From positions 26,410-90,409 of the forward strand of contig NZ_JBHTFQ010000012.1 of the NCBI RefSeq assembly GCF_042666235.1: 64,000 bases of DNA, read 5' to 3'. Of the stretch, positions 1 to 8,302 are shown piece after piece; position 1 is the stretch's first letter; each line of letters starts with the position of its first letter. A program made the position numbers and the translations under genes. The notes under the pieces were generated by a model that saw nothing but the letters and a program-made list of their open reading frames with translations, was not told where the DNA came from and made no database searches. The stretch comes from Halodurantibacterium daqingensis (lineage in GTDB: Bacteria; Pseudomonadota; Alphaproteobacteria; Rhodobacterales; Rhodobacteraceae).

Positions 1-489
1 GCGGTCGCGTTCGGTCAACTGTCGTTCCAGCGCGCGCTGCGCCTCGGTCGATGCCGATTGGAGTGCCGCGATCTGGGCGGTCAGATCGGCAATCGCGGCC
101 TCGGTGCGATCATCGGGCACCTCGGTCGGACGCGCACGCAGCTCCTCAAGCTCGGCCCGCAGGGTTGCGAGGCTCTCCATCAGGGCAAGCTCGGCGCTGG
201 ACGGGCCAGTCTCGACCGGGTCCGGGGCGGCAGGCGGATCGGGCTGGCGCATCGGTGCCAGATCGCCAAAGCCTGAGCCCAGGGTCTGGAACTCATCCGG
301 GGCAGCGGTCACCAGCATGGCCTCGGGCTTGGGCTGCAGCGCGATCCACATTACCCCGCCAAGCGTGGCGATCCCGCCGACCCCGAGAAGGGCCGTCAGA
401 ACGCTGGCACTGCCGCGCGCGCGGCGCTTGCCGGTCGCACTTTCGAGGGCTGCAAGGCGGGTGGCGAGGTCTTCGGTGTCCTGGCTCAT
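1..489 (-). CDS. virB10: VirB10 (TrbI-like) T4SS core protein, partial
   Basis: N-terminal 163 residues of a VirB10/TrbI protein; the rest lies beyond position 1. VirB10 spans both membranes and forms the core-complex channel with VirB7 and VirB9. A short cytoplasmic N-terminus (about residues 1-27, basic KRRARG just before the membrane) is followed by one membrane segment (about 29-51), then a Pro-rich periplasmic linker and a region with coiled-coil character, the usual VirB10 order. Its ATG (487-489) overlaps the virB9 stop in an ATGA junction, so translation is coupled. The C-terminal antenna domain is not visible. Confidence 0.85.
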   Translation of the reverse strand, partial: MSQDTEDLATRLAALESATGKRRARGSASVLTALLGVGGIATLGGVMWIALQPKPEAMLVTAAPDEFQTLGSGFGDLAPMRQPDPPAAPDPVETGPSSAELALMESLATLRAELEELRARPTEVPDDRTEAAIADLTAQIAALQSASTEAQRALERQLTERDR

Positions 490-1181
490 GACGTTGGCGC
501 CCGCATGTCCTGCACACAGACCTCGTCATCGCCCAAGCGCAGAACCCATTGGCGGTTGACGCCGGAGACACGGATGACGCCATCGCTGAGGACCGTGCTG
601 TTGACCGCCCGCTCACCGCCATTGGTGTAGCGGAAGATCGCGGGGACCGGCGCGTTCCGCGCAAAGCGGAAATAGGTGAAGGTGCCGTCATCCCAGATGG
701 CCGTGGGCGTGAACTCGCGGCTGCTGCTGACGGCATAGTTGGCGTTCGGGGCATCGGCCGCCACGGCGCGCGCGGGCTGGACTCGGGCCTCGGGGTAGCG
801 GAACTGCACGACGTAATGCGGCGTCTCGCGCGCCTCGACGACGTGGAAGTAGTAGGAGCGGCGGTTCGTATAGACCGTGATGTTGGTGGCCACGCCCGAG
901 GCGGCAGGCTTGATCGCGAAGGCGCGTCCGCCGGGCACACCGTCGAACTGGAAGCCCACCGTGTCGCCCGCGATGATCGAACGGATGGTCTCGCCCTCGC
1001 CGAACTCGACCGTGGTCACGCGGGTAAGGCTGGTCACCACGCGGTAGACCTGCCCCTCGGTCCAGGTGGCGATCCGGACGCGGTTGTCATGAGGGCCGGG
1101 GCGCGGGGTCACTTCGGCGAAGGCTGCGGAGGCTGAAATCGCGCTGGCGATGAGCACGACGGGCAAAAGAGCACGGGTCAT
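486..1181 (-). CDS. virB9: VirB9 (CagX-like) outer-membrane core protein
   Basis: 231 residues, full length for the family. It has a signal peptide (about 1-22, cleavage after AAFA) and then beta-rich VirB9/CagX sequence: an N-terminal domain ending near the Y-F-H-V-V segment and a C-terminal domain with FTYFRF and R-Q-W-V-L-R. It joins the outer-membrane ring of the T4SS with VirB7 and VirB10. One C-terminal Cys (EVCVQD) could bond to a VirB7-like lipoprotein; this is inference. It sits between virB8 and virB10 with 4-nt overlaps on both sides. Confidence 0.92.
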   Translation of the reverse strand: MTRALLPVVLIASAISASAAFAEVTPRPGPHDNRVRIATWTEGQVYRVVTSLTRVTTVEFGEGETIRSIIAGDTVGFQFDGVPGGRAFAIKPAASGVATNITVYTNRRSYYFHVVEARETPHYVVQFRYPEARVQPARAVAADAPNANYAVSSSREFTPTAIWDDGTFTYFRFARNAPVPAIFRYTNGGERAVNSTVLSDGVIRVSGVNRQWVLRLGDDEVCVQDMRAPTS

Positions 1182-1855
1182 TCGGAACGGTCCGATCGGA
1201 TGGCATATTGGGTGACGGTGAAGCCGAAGGGGTTCTGCCAGACATCATCGATCGAGCGGGTCCGTTCGGGGCGGAAGGCAAACATCAGCGTGGCGGTGAA
1301 CATGCCCGCCTGCGCGCCCTGCGGGCTGGTCAGGCGCTTGCGCAAGCGAACCTGGGCGCGGTTGTCGCCGATCAGCGTGATCGAGGCGATCTCGACGGCC
1401 ATCTCCGCCGAAGGGCCGTAGCGCGTCGGCGGATAGCTCTCCTGGCCCGAGGTCCACATGGCGCGCATGCTGGCCTCGGCCGCTCCGGTGGACTGGGCCA
1501 GCACGCGGCGCACGCGCAAGTCGTTGTCGAGCTGGTTATAGGCTTCGCGGTCGAGGATGTAGCGGTAGATCTGTGCCTCGATCACGGCGGGCCGCTCGGC
1601 GAGCGAGACGGCTGCGACCGTGGCATTCGGGAGCGCCATGCCGGTTTCCGGGTCATAGGGTACGACCACGGGGGGCGGGATCTCGATCATCAGGGCGACG
1701 GCGGCGGCGGCAAGACAGCCGATCACGCCGAACCCCGCGCCGCCGATCCCGATCATCTGCCAGAGCCGCTCGCGGCGCAGCGCGCCGTGGATCAGCTCCT
1801 CCTCGACGAGTTCGCGGGTACTCAGGCCAGTGGTCATGTCAGGCACCCCGGTCAT
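1178..1855 (-). CDS. virB8: VirB8 inner-membrane assembly factor
   Basis: 225 residues with a cytoplasmic N-terminus, a single membrane helix at about 34-57, and a periplasmic NTF2-like VirB8 domain. That domain shows the family features of a RYILDREAYN helix, a YPPTRYGPSAEM loop and a C-terminal strand with QNPFGFTV. VirB8 nucleates T4SS assembly and contacts VirB5, VirB9 and VirB10. The start overlaps the virB5 stop by 4 nt. In most VirB operons virB6 lies directly upstream of virB8; here it is missing and virB5 adjoins virB8. Confidence 0.92.
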   Translation of the reverse strand: MTGVPDMTTGLSTRELVEEELIHGALRRERLWQMIGIGGAGFGVIGCLAAAAVALMIEIPPPVVVPYDPETGMALPNATVAAVSLAERPAVIEAQIYRYILDREAYNQLDNDLRVRRVLAQSTGAAEASMRAMWTSGQESYPPTRYGPSAEMAVEIASITLIGDNRAQVRLRKRLTSPQGAQAGMFTATLMFAFRPERTRSIDDVWQNPFGFTVTQYAIRSDRSE

Positions 1856-2649
1856 GGTCGCAAGCTCGGCAGGGTGAAGTCCATGTAGCGACGCTCCTCG
1901 GCGATGGTCGCGGCATCGACCACGCCCGCATTGCCCGCGCCGAGCGTCTGGATCGCTTCAAGCTCCCACATCCGCGTCATGGCGATGGCGAGTTCTGCGG
2001 TGACACGGGTATTGTGGTCCATCGCGGCCTTGAGATCCTCCATCTGGGGGATCATCGTGACGAGCCGCTCGACGCGTTCGAGGGATTGCGCGGCTTCGGC
2101 ATGACTGTTCTGCGCCGCGGCCGACATGACGGCCCCGGTCGTGGCGCGCGTGGCAACCCCTTCCGCGCCAGGATTGCCGCTGGTTGCGATCTCGCGCAGC
2201 GAGTTCTCGTCAAAGCCTGCGCGCGCGAGCACCTGCTCCATCTGCGTGCGCATGGGGCCCGCAGTGATGCCCAGAAGGTTGCTCCAGTCCCCTGTCTGGA
2301 TGCCCCGGATCAGGCCAGGCAGATCGCGGAACTTGGCCTCGAGCAGACCGTCGAGGCCGTCGCCCATCACCATGCCGAGGATGCTGCGCGGCCCGGTGAG
2401 CGAAGCATACATCTCTTGCAACTGGTCGAGCTGGTTCTGGACGACCTCGAGCTGCTCGAGCGCGTTGTCGAGCAGGTCAGTCTGGATCCCGAAATCCTGC
2501 AGCATCTGCTGAAGCTGGCGGATTTCCTGGGCGATGTTCTGGGTGTCGACCGTCGGCACGCCTTGTGCGCTCACAGGACCCGCAAGGGCGGTGGCCAGCG
2601 CGAGCGTTGCCGCACCGCTGGCAAGGGAACGGGACAAGCGCCTGATCAT
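1852..2649 (-). CDS. virB5: VirB5/TrbJ-like minor pilin
   Basis: 265 residues with a signal peptide (about 1-28, cleavage after VSA) followed by a largely helical mature protein (NIAQEIRQLQQMLQDFG, NALEQLEVVQNQLDQLQEM), typical of VirB5/TrbJ pilus-tip proteins. The C-terminus contains ERRYMDFTLPSLRP. The upstream neighbour ends almost the same way (ERQFMNFTLESLR), and both mature N-termini begin QGVPT, so the two are probably duplicated. Start and stop overlap their neighbours by 4 nt. Confidence 0.85.
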   Translation of the reverse strand: MIRRLSRSLASGAATLALATALAGPVSAQGVPTVDTQNIAQEIRQLQQMLQDFGIQTDLLDNALEQLEVVQNQLDQLQEMYASLTGPRSILGMVMGDGLDGLLEAKFRDLPGLIRGIQTGDWSNLLGITAGPMRTQMEQVLARAGFDENSLREIATSGNPGAEGVATRATTGAVMSAAAQNSHAEAAQSLERVERLVTMIPQMEDLKAAMDHNTRVTAELAIAMTRMWELEAIQTLGAGNAGVVDAATIAEERRYMDFTLPSLRP

Positions 2650-3839
2650 CGCAAACTCTCCAGGGTGAAATTCATGAACTGCCGCTCGGCGGCTTGGGCT
2701 GCGGCCATGGCGAGTTGCTCCTCGCTCAGCGGCTGGGTGTGGGCGGCCTTGATACGGGTGCGGATCGCGACCAGCCGGGCCAGTTCGGCGCGCGCATAGG
2801 TATTGAGCGCGATGGCCTCGTGGATGTCTTCGGTCTCACTGACGCGGCGGATGATGTCCTGGACCCGCAGCGCGGCCGCTTGGACGGAGACCAGCGAATA
2901 GTCGCCATAGACGCCCGCGCCATGGGCCGAGAGGCTGAAGCTCGCATTCGCCAGAAGGGCCGGATCAATGGTGCCCAAGGCATCGATGCCGCCGACCGCG
3001 GCGAGGTAGCGGTTGTATTGCTGCGGGATCACCACGACGTAGTGCTGGGTCTCCGCGAAAGGGGGCACGCCGCCATATTGCTGCACCCGTCCAGGGCCCG
3101 CGTTATAGGCCGCGAGCGCGTGGATGATGTTGCCATCGAACATGTTCAGCATCTGCGCGAGGTAGCGTGCGCCGCCCGTGACCTGCAGCCAGGGGTCGTC
3201 GTAATAAGCCGGGTAAATCCCGAGATCGCCCGCCGTACCGGGCATGATCTGAGTGAGACCAAACGCCCCCACGGGCGAGCGCGCCCCCACCTGGAACCGG
3301 CTTTCCTGCCAGATCAGCGCCTGCAACAGGCAGCGCCATTGCACGAGCGTGAGGCCTGCGCGGCTCACCCCGGGCAGGCTATGGGTGTGGCGTGCAGCGC
3401 GGATGATCAACTCCTCCACCCCTTCCCGGGCATCGCCGAACATCCGTGCTGCCGCCGGGTTGTTGTCCTCGGGCGCATAGAGGCTGGCCGCGGCCGTGCT
3501 GACGCCACCGGCATCACCCTGCCCTGCCTCAAGCCCCGCGACCGTGCCTGCGACATCGCCCGCGCGCAGGGTCATCGCATCCATGATCCCGTTCAGGGCC
3601 GCGAGTTGCTGGCGCTCGATTTCGGCCAGTTCCTCCTCGCGGGTCAGGCGATCTTGCTGCAGCGCCAGATCCTGTTCACGCTGGTCGATGATCGCCTGCC
3701 GGCCCGCGAAAAGGCGCAGATCGAAGGTCGGCACGCCCTGTGCGTTGGCCGGGGCCCCGAGCCAGACGCTGCAGGCGCCGGCAATCACACTCGAGAGGAA
3801 TGCAGTGCTGGCCAGGTTTCGGATGCAGGCGGCGGTCAT
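2646..3839 (-). CDS. Lytic transglycosylase embedded in a VirB5-like scaffold
   Basis: 397 residues. Order: signal peptide (1-34); a charged helical coiled-coil stretch (about 45-85); a linker; an SLT/goose-lysozyme-type lytic transglycosylase domain at about 165-278, with the catalytic Glu at E179 in IWQESRF, then GLTQIMPGTA and ALAAYNAGP; then a VirB5-like C-terminal helical segment ending ERQFMNFTLESLR. The domain would cut peptidoglycan so the T4SS can cross the wall. A separate VirB1 lies at 7042-7755, so the operon has two transglycosylases. The C-terminal resemblance to the next gene points to fusion into a duplicated virB5. The stop overlaps virB5 by 4 nt. Confidence 0.85.
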   Translation of the reverse strand: MTAACIRNLASTAFLSSVIAGACSVWLGAPANAQGVPTFDLRLFAGRQAIIDQREQDLALQQDRLTREEELAEIERQQLAALNGIMDAMTLRAGDVAGTVAGLEAGQGDAGGVSTAAASLYAPEDNNPAAARMFGDAREGVEELIIRAARHTHSLPGVSRAGLTLVQWRCLLQALIWQESRFQVGARSPVGAFGLTQIMPGTAGDLGIYPAYYDDPWLQVTGGARYLAQMLNMFDGNIIHALAAYNAGPGRVQQYGGVPPFAETQHYVVVIPQQYNRYLAAVGGIDALGTIDPALLANASFSLSAHGAGVYGDYSLVSVQAAALRVQDIIRRVSETEDIHEAIALNTYARAELARLVAIRTRIKAAHTQPLSEEQLAMAAAQAAERQFMNFTLESLR

Positions 3840-3843
3840 CGGA

Positions 3844-4056
3844 TCAGCCGCCCGCCCCCAGCAGCACGAAATCGCAGGATGTATCGCGCCGGGTCGCGAT
3901 CTCGCCGCTGGTCGAGACCGTCACCGCGGAGGCGGAGCGCGCGGGCGCGTCACGGAAGTTGAAGCAGTTGGCCTGCGCGGGGTTATGCTGGGCGCAGGCT
4001 GTCAGGGTCAGGCCGAGGCCGAGCAGCACGGCGCTGCGGGTGAGGATACGGGTCAT
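3844..4056 (-). CDS. Small T4SS lipoprotein (VirB7-position)
   Basis: 70 residues. An N-terminal signal ends in the lipobox L-T-A-C (lipid-anchor Cys at about residue 21). The short mature part has two further Cys residues (NCFNF and TSCDF) and ends VLLGAGG. Its size, lipobox and place inside the virB operon match the role of VirB7 or an EexN-like entry-exclusion lipoprotein; sequence alone does not decide. The ATG overlaps the virB4 stop (ATGA), and the next gene starts 4 nt after its stop. Confidence 0.75.
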   Translation of the reverse strand: MTRILTRSAVLLGLGLTLTACAQHNPAQANCFNFRDAPARSASAVTVSTSGEIATRRDTSCDFVLLGAGG

Positions 4057-6437
4057 GTCACTCTCCAGAAATCGGGGCGGTCACGGTAGCCGGGGCCGAC
4101 AAGGGCCTCGCCCTTCTCCATGCCGCCGAGGATGGTCACGAGGGGGCCGAGCGCGCTCAGATCGGCATCGATCACGACCGAGCCACGGTCGTCGCGTACA
4201 AGCGCGAGCCGCGAGGCCGAGCCGACGCCCAAAAGCACGTCGAGTTCCTTCTCGCTGAGGCCGAGCATCGCGTAATCCGCAGCCGATGCGCGGATGTTGG
4301 GCAGGAGCACCTGGGTCGGCACGGCTTCGACGATGGTCTTGCCGGTCCGGGTGCGCTCGAGCTGGCTGGCATATTGCGTCATCATCACGACGACGGCGTT
4401 CTGCTTGCGGGCGGTCACCAGCCAGTTCGAGAGCCGCTCCGCGAAATACGCGTTGTCGAGCGCCTTCCAGGCCTCGTCGATCACGATGATCGTGGGCTTG
4501 CGGTCCTCGATCACCCGCTCGACGCGGCGGAAGAGGTAGGACAGGACCGCCATGCGTTCGCGCTCGCTCTCGGAATCGAGGATACCGGTCAGATCGAAGC
4601 CCGCGACGTCCCCGTCGATGCTGAAGCTGTCCTCGGCATTGGCCCCGAAGATCCAGCCATAGCGGCCCTCCGCCGTCCATTCCTGCATCCGCTCGAAAAG
4701 ATCGCCCTCATCATCGGTCGAGACGAGGAGCGAGGCGAAGTCCGACCAGTTCCTGAGGCCTGCGTTTCCGGCGCTGGCGTTTTGGCGCACGACCTCCTGC
4801 AGACGGTTGGTCTGCACCGGGGTCAGGGGTCGGTCCCGGCGCTCGAGAAGGCTTGCGAGCCAGTCGGCCAGCCACGCCTGACCGCGCGGGTCGATCTCGG
4901 TCTGCAGGGGATTGAGGCCCGTGGGCCGCCCCGCCCGCACCGTCGAATAGCTGCCGCCAAGCGCGCGGACGGCCATTTCCATGCCGGCACGATAATCGAA
5001 GACGAAAAGCCGCGCGCCTGCGCGCCTTGCCATGGTCATGAGGAACGCCGCCAGCACGGATTTGCCCGACCCGGGGCGGCCCAGGATCAGCGTGTGGCCA
5101 CCGGTAGGCTCGCGATCCGGTGCGCCCTGTTCGTGGAAGTTGAAGCGAAACCCGCTGCGCTCGGGCGTCGGGAAGAGAGTGATCGGCACGCCCCAGGGCA
5201 CTTCCCGGCCAGTCTTGCCGAGCGGGGTGCGGTGGAAAGTGGCGAGATCGGCGAAATTGTGGTTCGTGATCGCGGCCTTGCGGCTGCGCGCCCCTGTGTT
5301 CCCGGGATGCTGCGCCATGAAATGCGCCCGCGCGCCGAAGGCTTCCGAGATCAGGTTGATGCCGGAGGTGGCGGAGATGTTGCGGATTTCGGCCGCGATG
5401 TCGTCGAGGGCAGCCTGGGTGCGGGCATAGACCGCCACCGTCATGTGATGCTCGCCGAAGATCAGGCGTTTCGACTCCAGATCGTCCTGTGCGAGTTCGA
5501 GTTCCTGCGCGAGGCTGACGGCACCGTCATTGGCGGCCTGCATCAGCCGCAGCTGCCGCTTGATCCGGCCTGCCATGATGTTGGCGTTGATCGGCACGAA
5601 GGAATGGGTGACCACCATGTCGACGGGCAGGTTCAGTTCGTCGAGCATCAGGCTGTCGGTCTTGGCAGGGTAGTTCTTGACCGCGAAGATCGTGCCGAGC
5701 TTGTCGCCCACGGCGCCGTCTGACAGCGCGATGGTCGTGCCGCGGAAGGTGACGCGGGTGTTGGCAACATCCTCGGCGATCACGCCCAGGCGCGAGCGCG
5801 GGAAGAGCGGGTGCTCTTCGCCCGTGTTGAGCGAGCCAACGAAGCCCAGAAGCTCGCCGGTGCTGGCAGCAAGCAGGCGGGGCTTCAGCTCATCGAAGGA
5901 CGACAGGAGAAACCCCACGACCTCGTCCAGCTTGCGCAAGCGGCGTGTTGTGTCCGCTGCATGACGCGCACGCGACGCGCCCAGACCGAAGGGCAGACGG
6001 CTGCCCGCCTCCGGGCGCTTCAGCACGGTCAAGGTCAGTGTCTTGTCGCGCAGGCCAGATTGACCCAGATGCGCCCGCCAGCGCTGATCGACGGCGGCGG
6101 TGAACCCCTCGCCCGGGATGGGCGGTAGGGTCACATCGACCGCTTTCGACACCTTATGCAGGTAGAAGGAGAACTCGGTCCCCACCTGCGCGACGATGCC
6201 TGCCAGGAGCCCGCCGATCCGGTCGAGATGGGCGTCCTCGCTCGTGATGCTGTTCACCCCTTCGAGCCGGATGCACTGCATCAGCTCGTTGCCGCGCGTC
6301 CGGATCGTTCGGTCGGTCACGAGGCTGACGTAAGGCAGCATGGACGAGAGCCGCTTCTCGCCCTTGACCCATGCGGGCAGCGCGGTCAGCGGATCGAGGG
6401 CGTCTGCGACGTCATCGGCAACACCGTCACGGGGCAT
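4053..6437 (-). CDS. virB4: VirB4 (CagE/TrbE) T4SS ATPase
   Basis: 794 residues, the usual VirB4 length. The N-terminal half carries the CagE/TrbE/VirB fold. The C-terminal RecA-like ATPase has Walker A GRPGSGKS near residue 452 and Walker B TIIVIDEAW near 650, followed by ARKQNAVVVMMTQ. VirB4 sits at the inner membrane and powers pilus biogenesis and substrate transfer. It overlaps the virB3 end by 11 nt and the lipoprotein start by 4 nt. No frameshift or missing nucleotide-binding residue is seen. Confidence 0.95.
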   Translation of the reverse strand: MPRDGVADDVADALDPLTALPAWVKGEKRLSSMLPYVSLVTDRTIRTRGNELMQCIRLEGVNSITSEDAHLDRIGGLLAGIVAQVGTEFSFYLHKVSKAVDVTLPPIPGEGFTAAVDQRWRAHLGQSGLRDKTLTLTVLKRPEAGSRLPFGLGASRARHAADTTRRLRKLDEVVGFLLSSFDELKPRLLAASTGELLGFVGSLNTGEEHPLFPRSRLGVIAEDVANTRVTFRGTTIALSDGAVGDKLGTIFAVKNYPAKTDSLMLDELNLPVDMVVTHSFVPINANIMAGRIKRQLRLMQAANDGAVSLAQELELAQDDLESKRLIFGEHHMTVAVYARTQAALDDIAAEIRNISATSGINLISEAFGARAHFMAQHPGNTGARSRKAAITNHNFADLATFHRTPLGKTGREVPWGVPITLFPTPERSGFRFNFHEQGAPDREPTGGHTLILGRPGSGKSVLAAFLMTMARRAGARLFVFDYRAGMEMAVRALGGSYSTVRAGRPTGLNPLQTEIDPRGQAWLADWLASLLERRDRPLTPVQTNRLQEVVRQNASAGNAGLRNWSDFASLLVSTDDEGDLFERMQEWTAEGRYGWIFGANAEDSFSIDGDVAGFDLTGILDSESERERMAVLSYLFRRVERVIEDRKPTIIVIDEAWKALDNAYFAERLSNWLVTARKQNAVVVMMTQYASQLERTRTGKTIVEAVPTQVLLPNIRASAADYAMLGLSEKELDVLLGVGSASRLALVRDDRGSVVIDADLSALGPLVTILGGMEKGEALVGPGYRDRPDFWRVT

Positions 6438-6705
6438 AGCTGTCGCCCCCGTGGAGCTTGCGGTTCGAGGTCGGCGGGGTTTCCTGCAAGGTAATGACCA
6501 GGACGTCGAGGAAGTTCGGATCCCAATCCGCGGCTTTCCAAAGCGCCGGCCAGGCCAGCCCCGCGAAGACGGCTACCACCCAGCTCTGCACCCAGAGGAA
6601 CAGAAGCGTCGAGCCGAAGAGCCAGACCATGGCGTACATGATCGGCAAGCCCATAAGCTTGGGTGGCCTCAGAAGGCCGATGAACACGCGGGACTGGTCG
6701 GACAT
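6427..6705 (-). CDS. virB3: VirB3 inner-membrane protein
   Basis: 92 residues from the ATG at 6703-6705, which has a good GGAGG about 9 nt upstream; a longer in-frame start at 6753 would run into virB2 and lacks such a site. The sequence has the VirB3 signature: GLLRPPKLMGLP, then two close membrane helices (about 22-55) and the W-D-PNFLDV stretch. VirB3 works with VirB4 in pilus assembly. It lies 25 nt after virB2. Confidence 0.9.
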   Translation of the reverse strand: MSDQSRVFIGLLRPPKLMGLPIMYAMVWLFGSTLLFLWVQSWVVAVFAGLAWPALWKAADWDPNFLDVLVITLQETPPTSNRKLHGGDSYAP

Positions 6706-6730
6706 GGCCGAGACCTCCGGAAGCTCTGGC

Positions 6731-7045
6731 TCAAGTCGTCCAGATGGCGGCAACGATGGTGGGGGCTGCGGCGATGCCCGCGATCGCGACCACGACCCAG
6801 AGCGCTTGGCGGAAATCGAGGATGCCGAAGAGCCAGGAGAGGAACACGCCGATCAGCGCCAGCGTGCCGATCACGATGCCCAAGGGGCCGGTGATGGCGT
6901 TCACGATGCCCTGCAGCAAGGTCTGGACCGGCGAGAGATCGATGCTCTGCGCCAGTGCGGGATCTGCGAGCATGATGAGCGCCATTGCGCCCATGAGCGC
7001 GCAAGTCACCGCGCGGGCGGCAACGGGGGAAAGTCTGGATGTCAC
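6731..7045 (-). CDS. virB2: VirB2 (TrbC-like) major pilin
   Basis: 104 residues with a long signal sequence ending near ALAQ (about residue 33), then a short loop and two hydrophobic helices (ITGPLGIVIGTLALIGVFLSWLF and ALWVVVAIAGIAAAPTIVAAI) separated by a polar turn. This is the architecture of VirB2/TrbC pilins, which are extracted from the inner membrane to build the pilus. The start overlaps the virB1 stop by 4 nt. Confidence 0.92.
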   Translation of the reverse strand: MTSRLSPVAARAVTCALMGAMALIMLADPALAQSIDLSPVQTLLQGIVNAITGPLGIVIGTLALIGVFLSWLFGILDFRQALWVVVAIAGIAAAPTIVAAIWTT

Positions 7046-7755
7046 GAGAGATCTCCTCTGAGCCGTTGGAACACGGCAGTCACACGGGCCACATGGCCCT
7101 GGGTTTCGCGAAAAGGGGGAATGCCGCCATGGCGGGTGACCGCCTCGGGCCCGGCATTGTAGGCGGCCAACGCCAGCGCAGGATCGCCGAAGCGCTCGAG
7201 CATCATCAGAAGGTACCGGGCCGAGCCGTCGAGGTTATGCGCGATGTCATGGGGATCGACGCCAAGATCACGCGCGGTTCCGGGCATGAGCTGGCCAAGC
7301 CCGATGGCCCCAACAGGGCTCAGCGCGCGCGGGTTATAGGCACTCTCGACTTCGATATTGGCGCGGTAGAACAGCGTCCAATCGGTGACCGACAGACCAG
7401 CCTGACGCAGGGCGTCATGGCTGCCGTAGCGCAGCGCGGTGGTCTCGATGGCGTGGAGGATTTCGGGGGAGGCGCGGACAGCAAGCGGTGTCACGGCAGC
7501 GGCCGCAACCTGAGCCACTGGCTGACCTGCGTCCGGCTGTTGCGGTCTTGCGAAAAGAAAGAGGCGGTCCGTCTGCGTCCCATCCGGGGCGGCGTCCGAG
7601 GTGTCGAACGCCCGCAGCGACTGCGTGCCGTTCGCGATATCGATCAGCTGCCCATCGGGGCTGACCTGGAAGATGAAACCGTCGGCGAGGGCCAAGGGTG
7701 CGGAACAAACACCTGTACCCAATGCAACGACGAGCGCGAACGCGCGGTCAGTCGT
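7042..7755 (-). CDS. virB1: VirB1-like lytic transglycosylase
   Basis: SLT-domain protein: catalytic Glu in IEVESAYNP, GLGQLMPGTA, LALAAYNAGP and a C-terminal RETQGHVARV. The frame stays open to 8088, but residues upstream of about 7755 are a shadow of the preceding gene (7748-8113). A credible signal peptide (TDRAFALVVALGTG...LALA then DGF) begins exactly at an ACG codon (7753-7755). No ATG, GTG or TTG lies nearby; the closest alternatives are TTG at 7833 and ATG at 8088, both giving implausible N-termini, and none has a good ribosome site. I therefore place the start at the ACG, with low certainty. Function: opens peptidoglycan for T4SS assembly. Confidence 0.8.
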   Translation of the reverse strand, partial: TTDRAFALVVALGTGVCSAPLALADGFIFQVSPDGQLIDIANGTQSLRAFDTSDAAPDGTQTDRLFLFARPQQPDAGQPVAQVAAAAVTPLAVRASPEILHAIETTALRYGSHDALRQAGLSVTDWTLFYRANIEVESAYNPRALSPVGAIGLGQLMPGTARDLGVDPHDIAHNLDGSARYLLMMLERFGDPALALAAYNAGPEAVTRHGGIPPFRETQGHVARVTAVFQRLRGDLS

Positions 7756-8113
7756 CCTTGACCAGAACCGGGCCAGTCCGCGGCTGTGCCACGCGGCCGG
7801 GGGCGGCGTGACGCTCGCGTCCGCCTTCTTCAAGGGGAATGCTGGCGGTTGTGCAGCCCATTTCGGCGAGGAAGCTGACAAGACCGACGATGGTCTTGAA
7901 CTCGCGCACCTTGAGGTAACTGCGGCTGGTGACAAGCATCTTGTCGGCCCGACCGTCTTCCGCGACGGCGCGCGCAACCCATGTGCCGTACCAGCTGTTG
8001 TGCCGTTTTTCGCCAGCTTCCTTGCAGACCACCTCGAGGAGGTAGCCATCGGCAAGCAGGCTTCGCAGTCCGTCTTCTGTAACCACATTCGGGGCTTCTT
8101 CTATATGGGCCAT
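7748..8113 (-). CDS. Hypothetical protein at the head of the T4SS operon
   Basis: 121 residues from ATG 8111-8113, which has an AAAGGA-type site just upstream; a longer in-frame start at 8302 gives an unlikely N-terminus. Soluble, no signal peptide, with an N-terminal helical part (EEAPNVVTEDGLRSLLADGYLLEV) and a basic middle (SRSYLKVREFKTIVGLVSFL). I do not recognise the family. As first gene of the virB operon it could be a regulator or accessory factor. It overlaps the proposed virB1 start by 8 nt. Confidence 0.7.
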   Translation of the reverse strand: MAHIEEAPNVVTEDGLRSLLADGYLLEVVCKEAGEKRHNSWYGTWVARAVAEDGRADKMLVTSRSYLKVREFKTIVGLVSFLAEMGCTTASIPLEEGGRERHAAPGRVAQPRTGPVLVKDD

Positions 8114-8174
8114 CCGCTTCGGGTCCTTTCCTGCCTGAGGTGCAGCATCGGCCCGCGGGGTCGTAACACCGCGG

Positions 8175-8191
8175 TCGATACGAGACAACAT
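8175..8191 (-). promoter_or_regulatory. Shared upstream motif, copy 1 (T4SS operon)
   Basis: On the minus strand this reads ATGTTGTCTCGTATCGA, 61 nt upstream of the first gene of the T4SS operon. Sixteen of 17 bases match the site at 31341-31357 and 13 of 17 match 32230-32246, each just upstream of another gene. It may be a regulator binding site or promoter element; no known consensus is assigned. The rest of 8114-8302 between the divergent genes is AT-rich and has no gene. Confidence 0.5.
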
Positions 8192-8302
8192 GAACGATAG
8201 CAAGACAATAATAACGACTTGACGAAAATCGCCTTGCTCTGATAACGGTGCTACAGGACGAGATTGCAACATGAAAGGCGCAAAAGGAGTTTTGCCCTGC
8301 AC

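Noticed and set aside
2694..3962. 422-codon plus-strand frame
   Set aside because: Antisense to the SLT/VirB5 hybrid, which has clear domains and overlapping operon junctions.
4374..5723. 449-codon plus-strand frame
   Set aside because: Antisense shadow of virB4.
7834..8088. Longer N-terminus for virB1 from ATG 8088
   Set aside because: It lies inside the preceding gene in another frame and looks like shadow sequence; the signal peptide starts near 7755.
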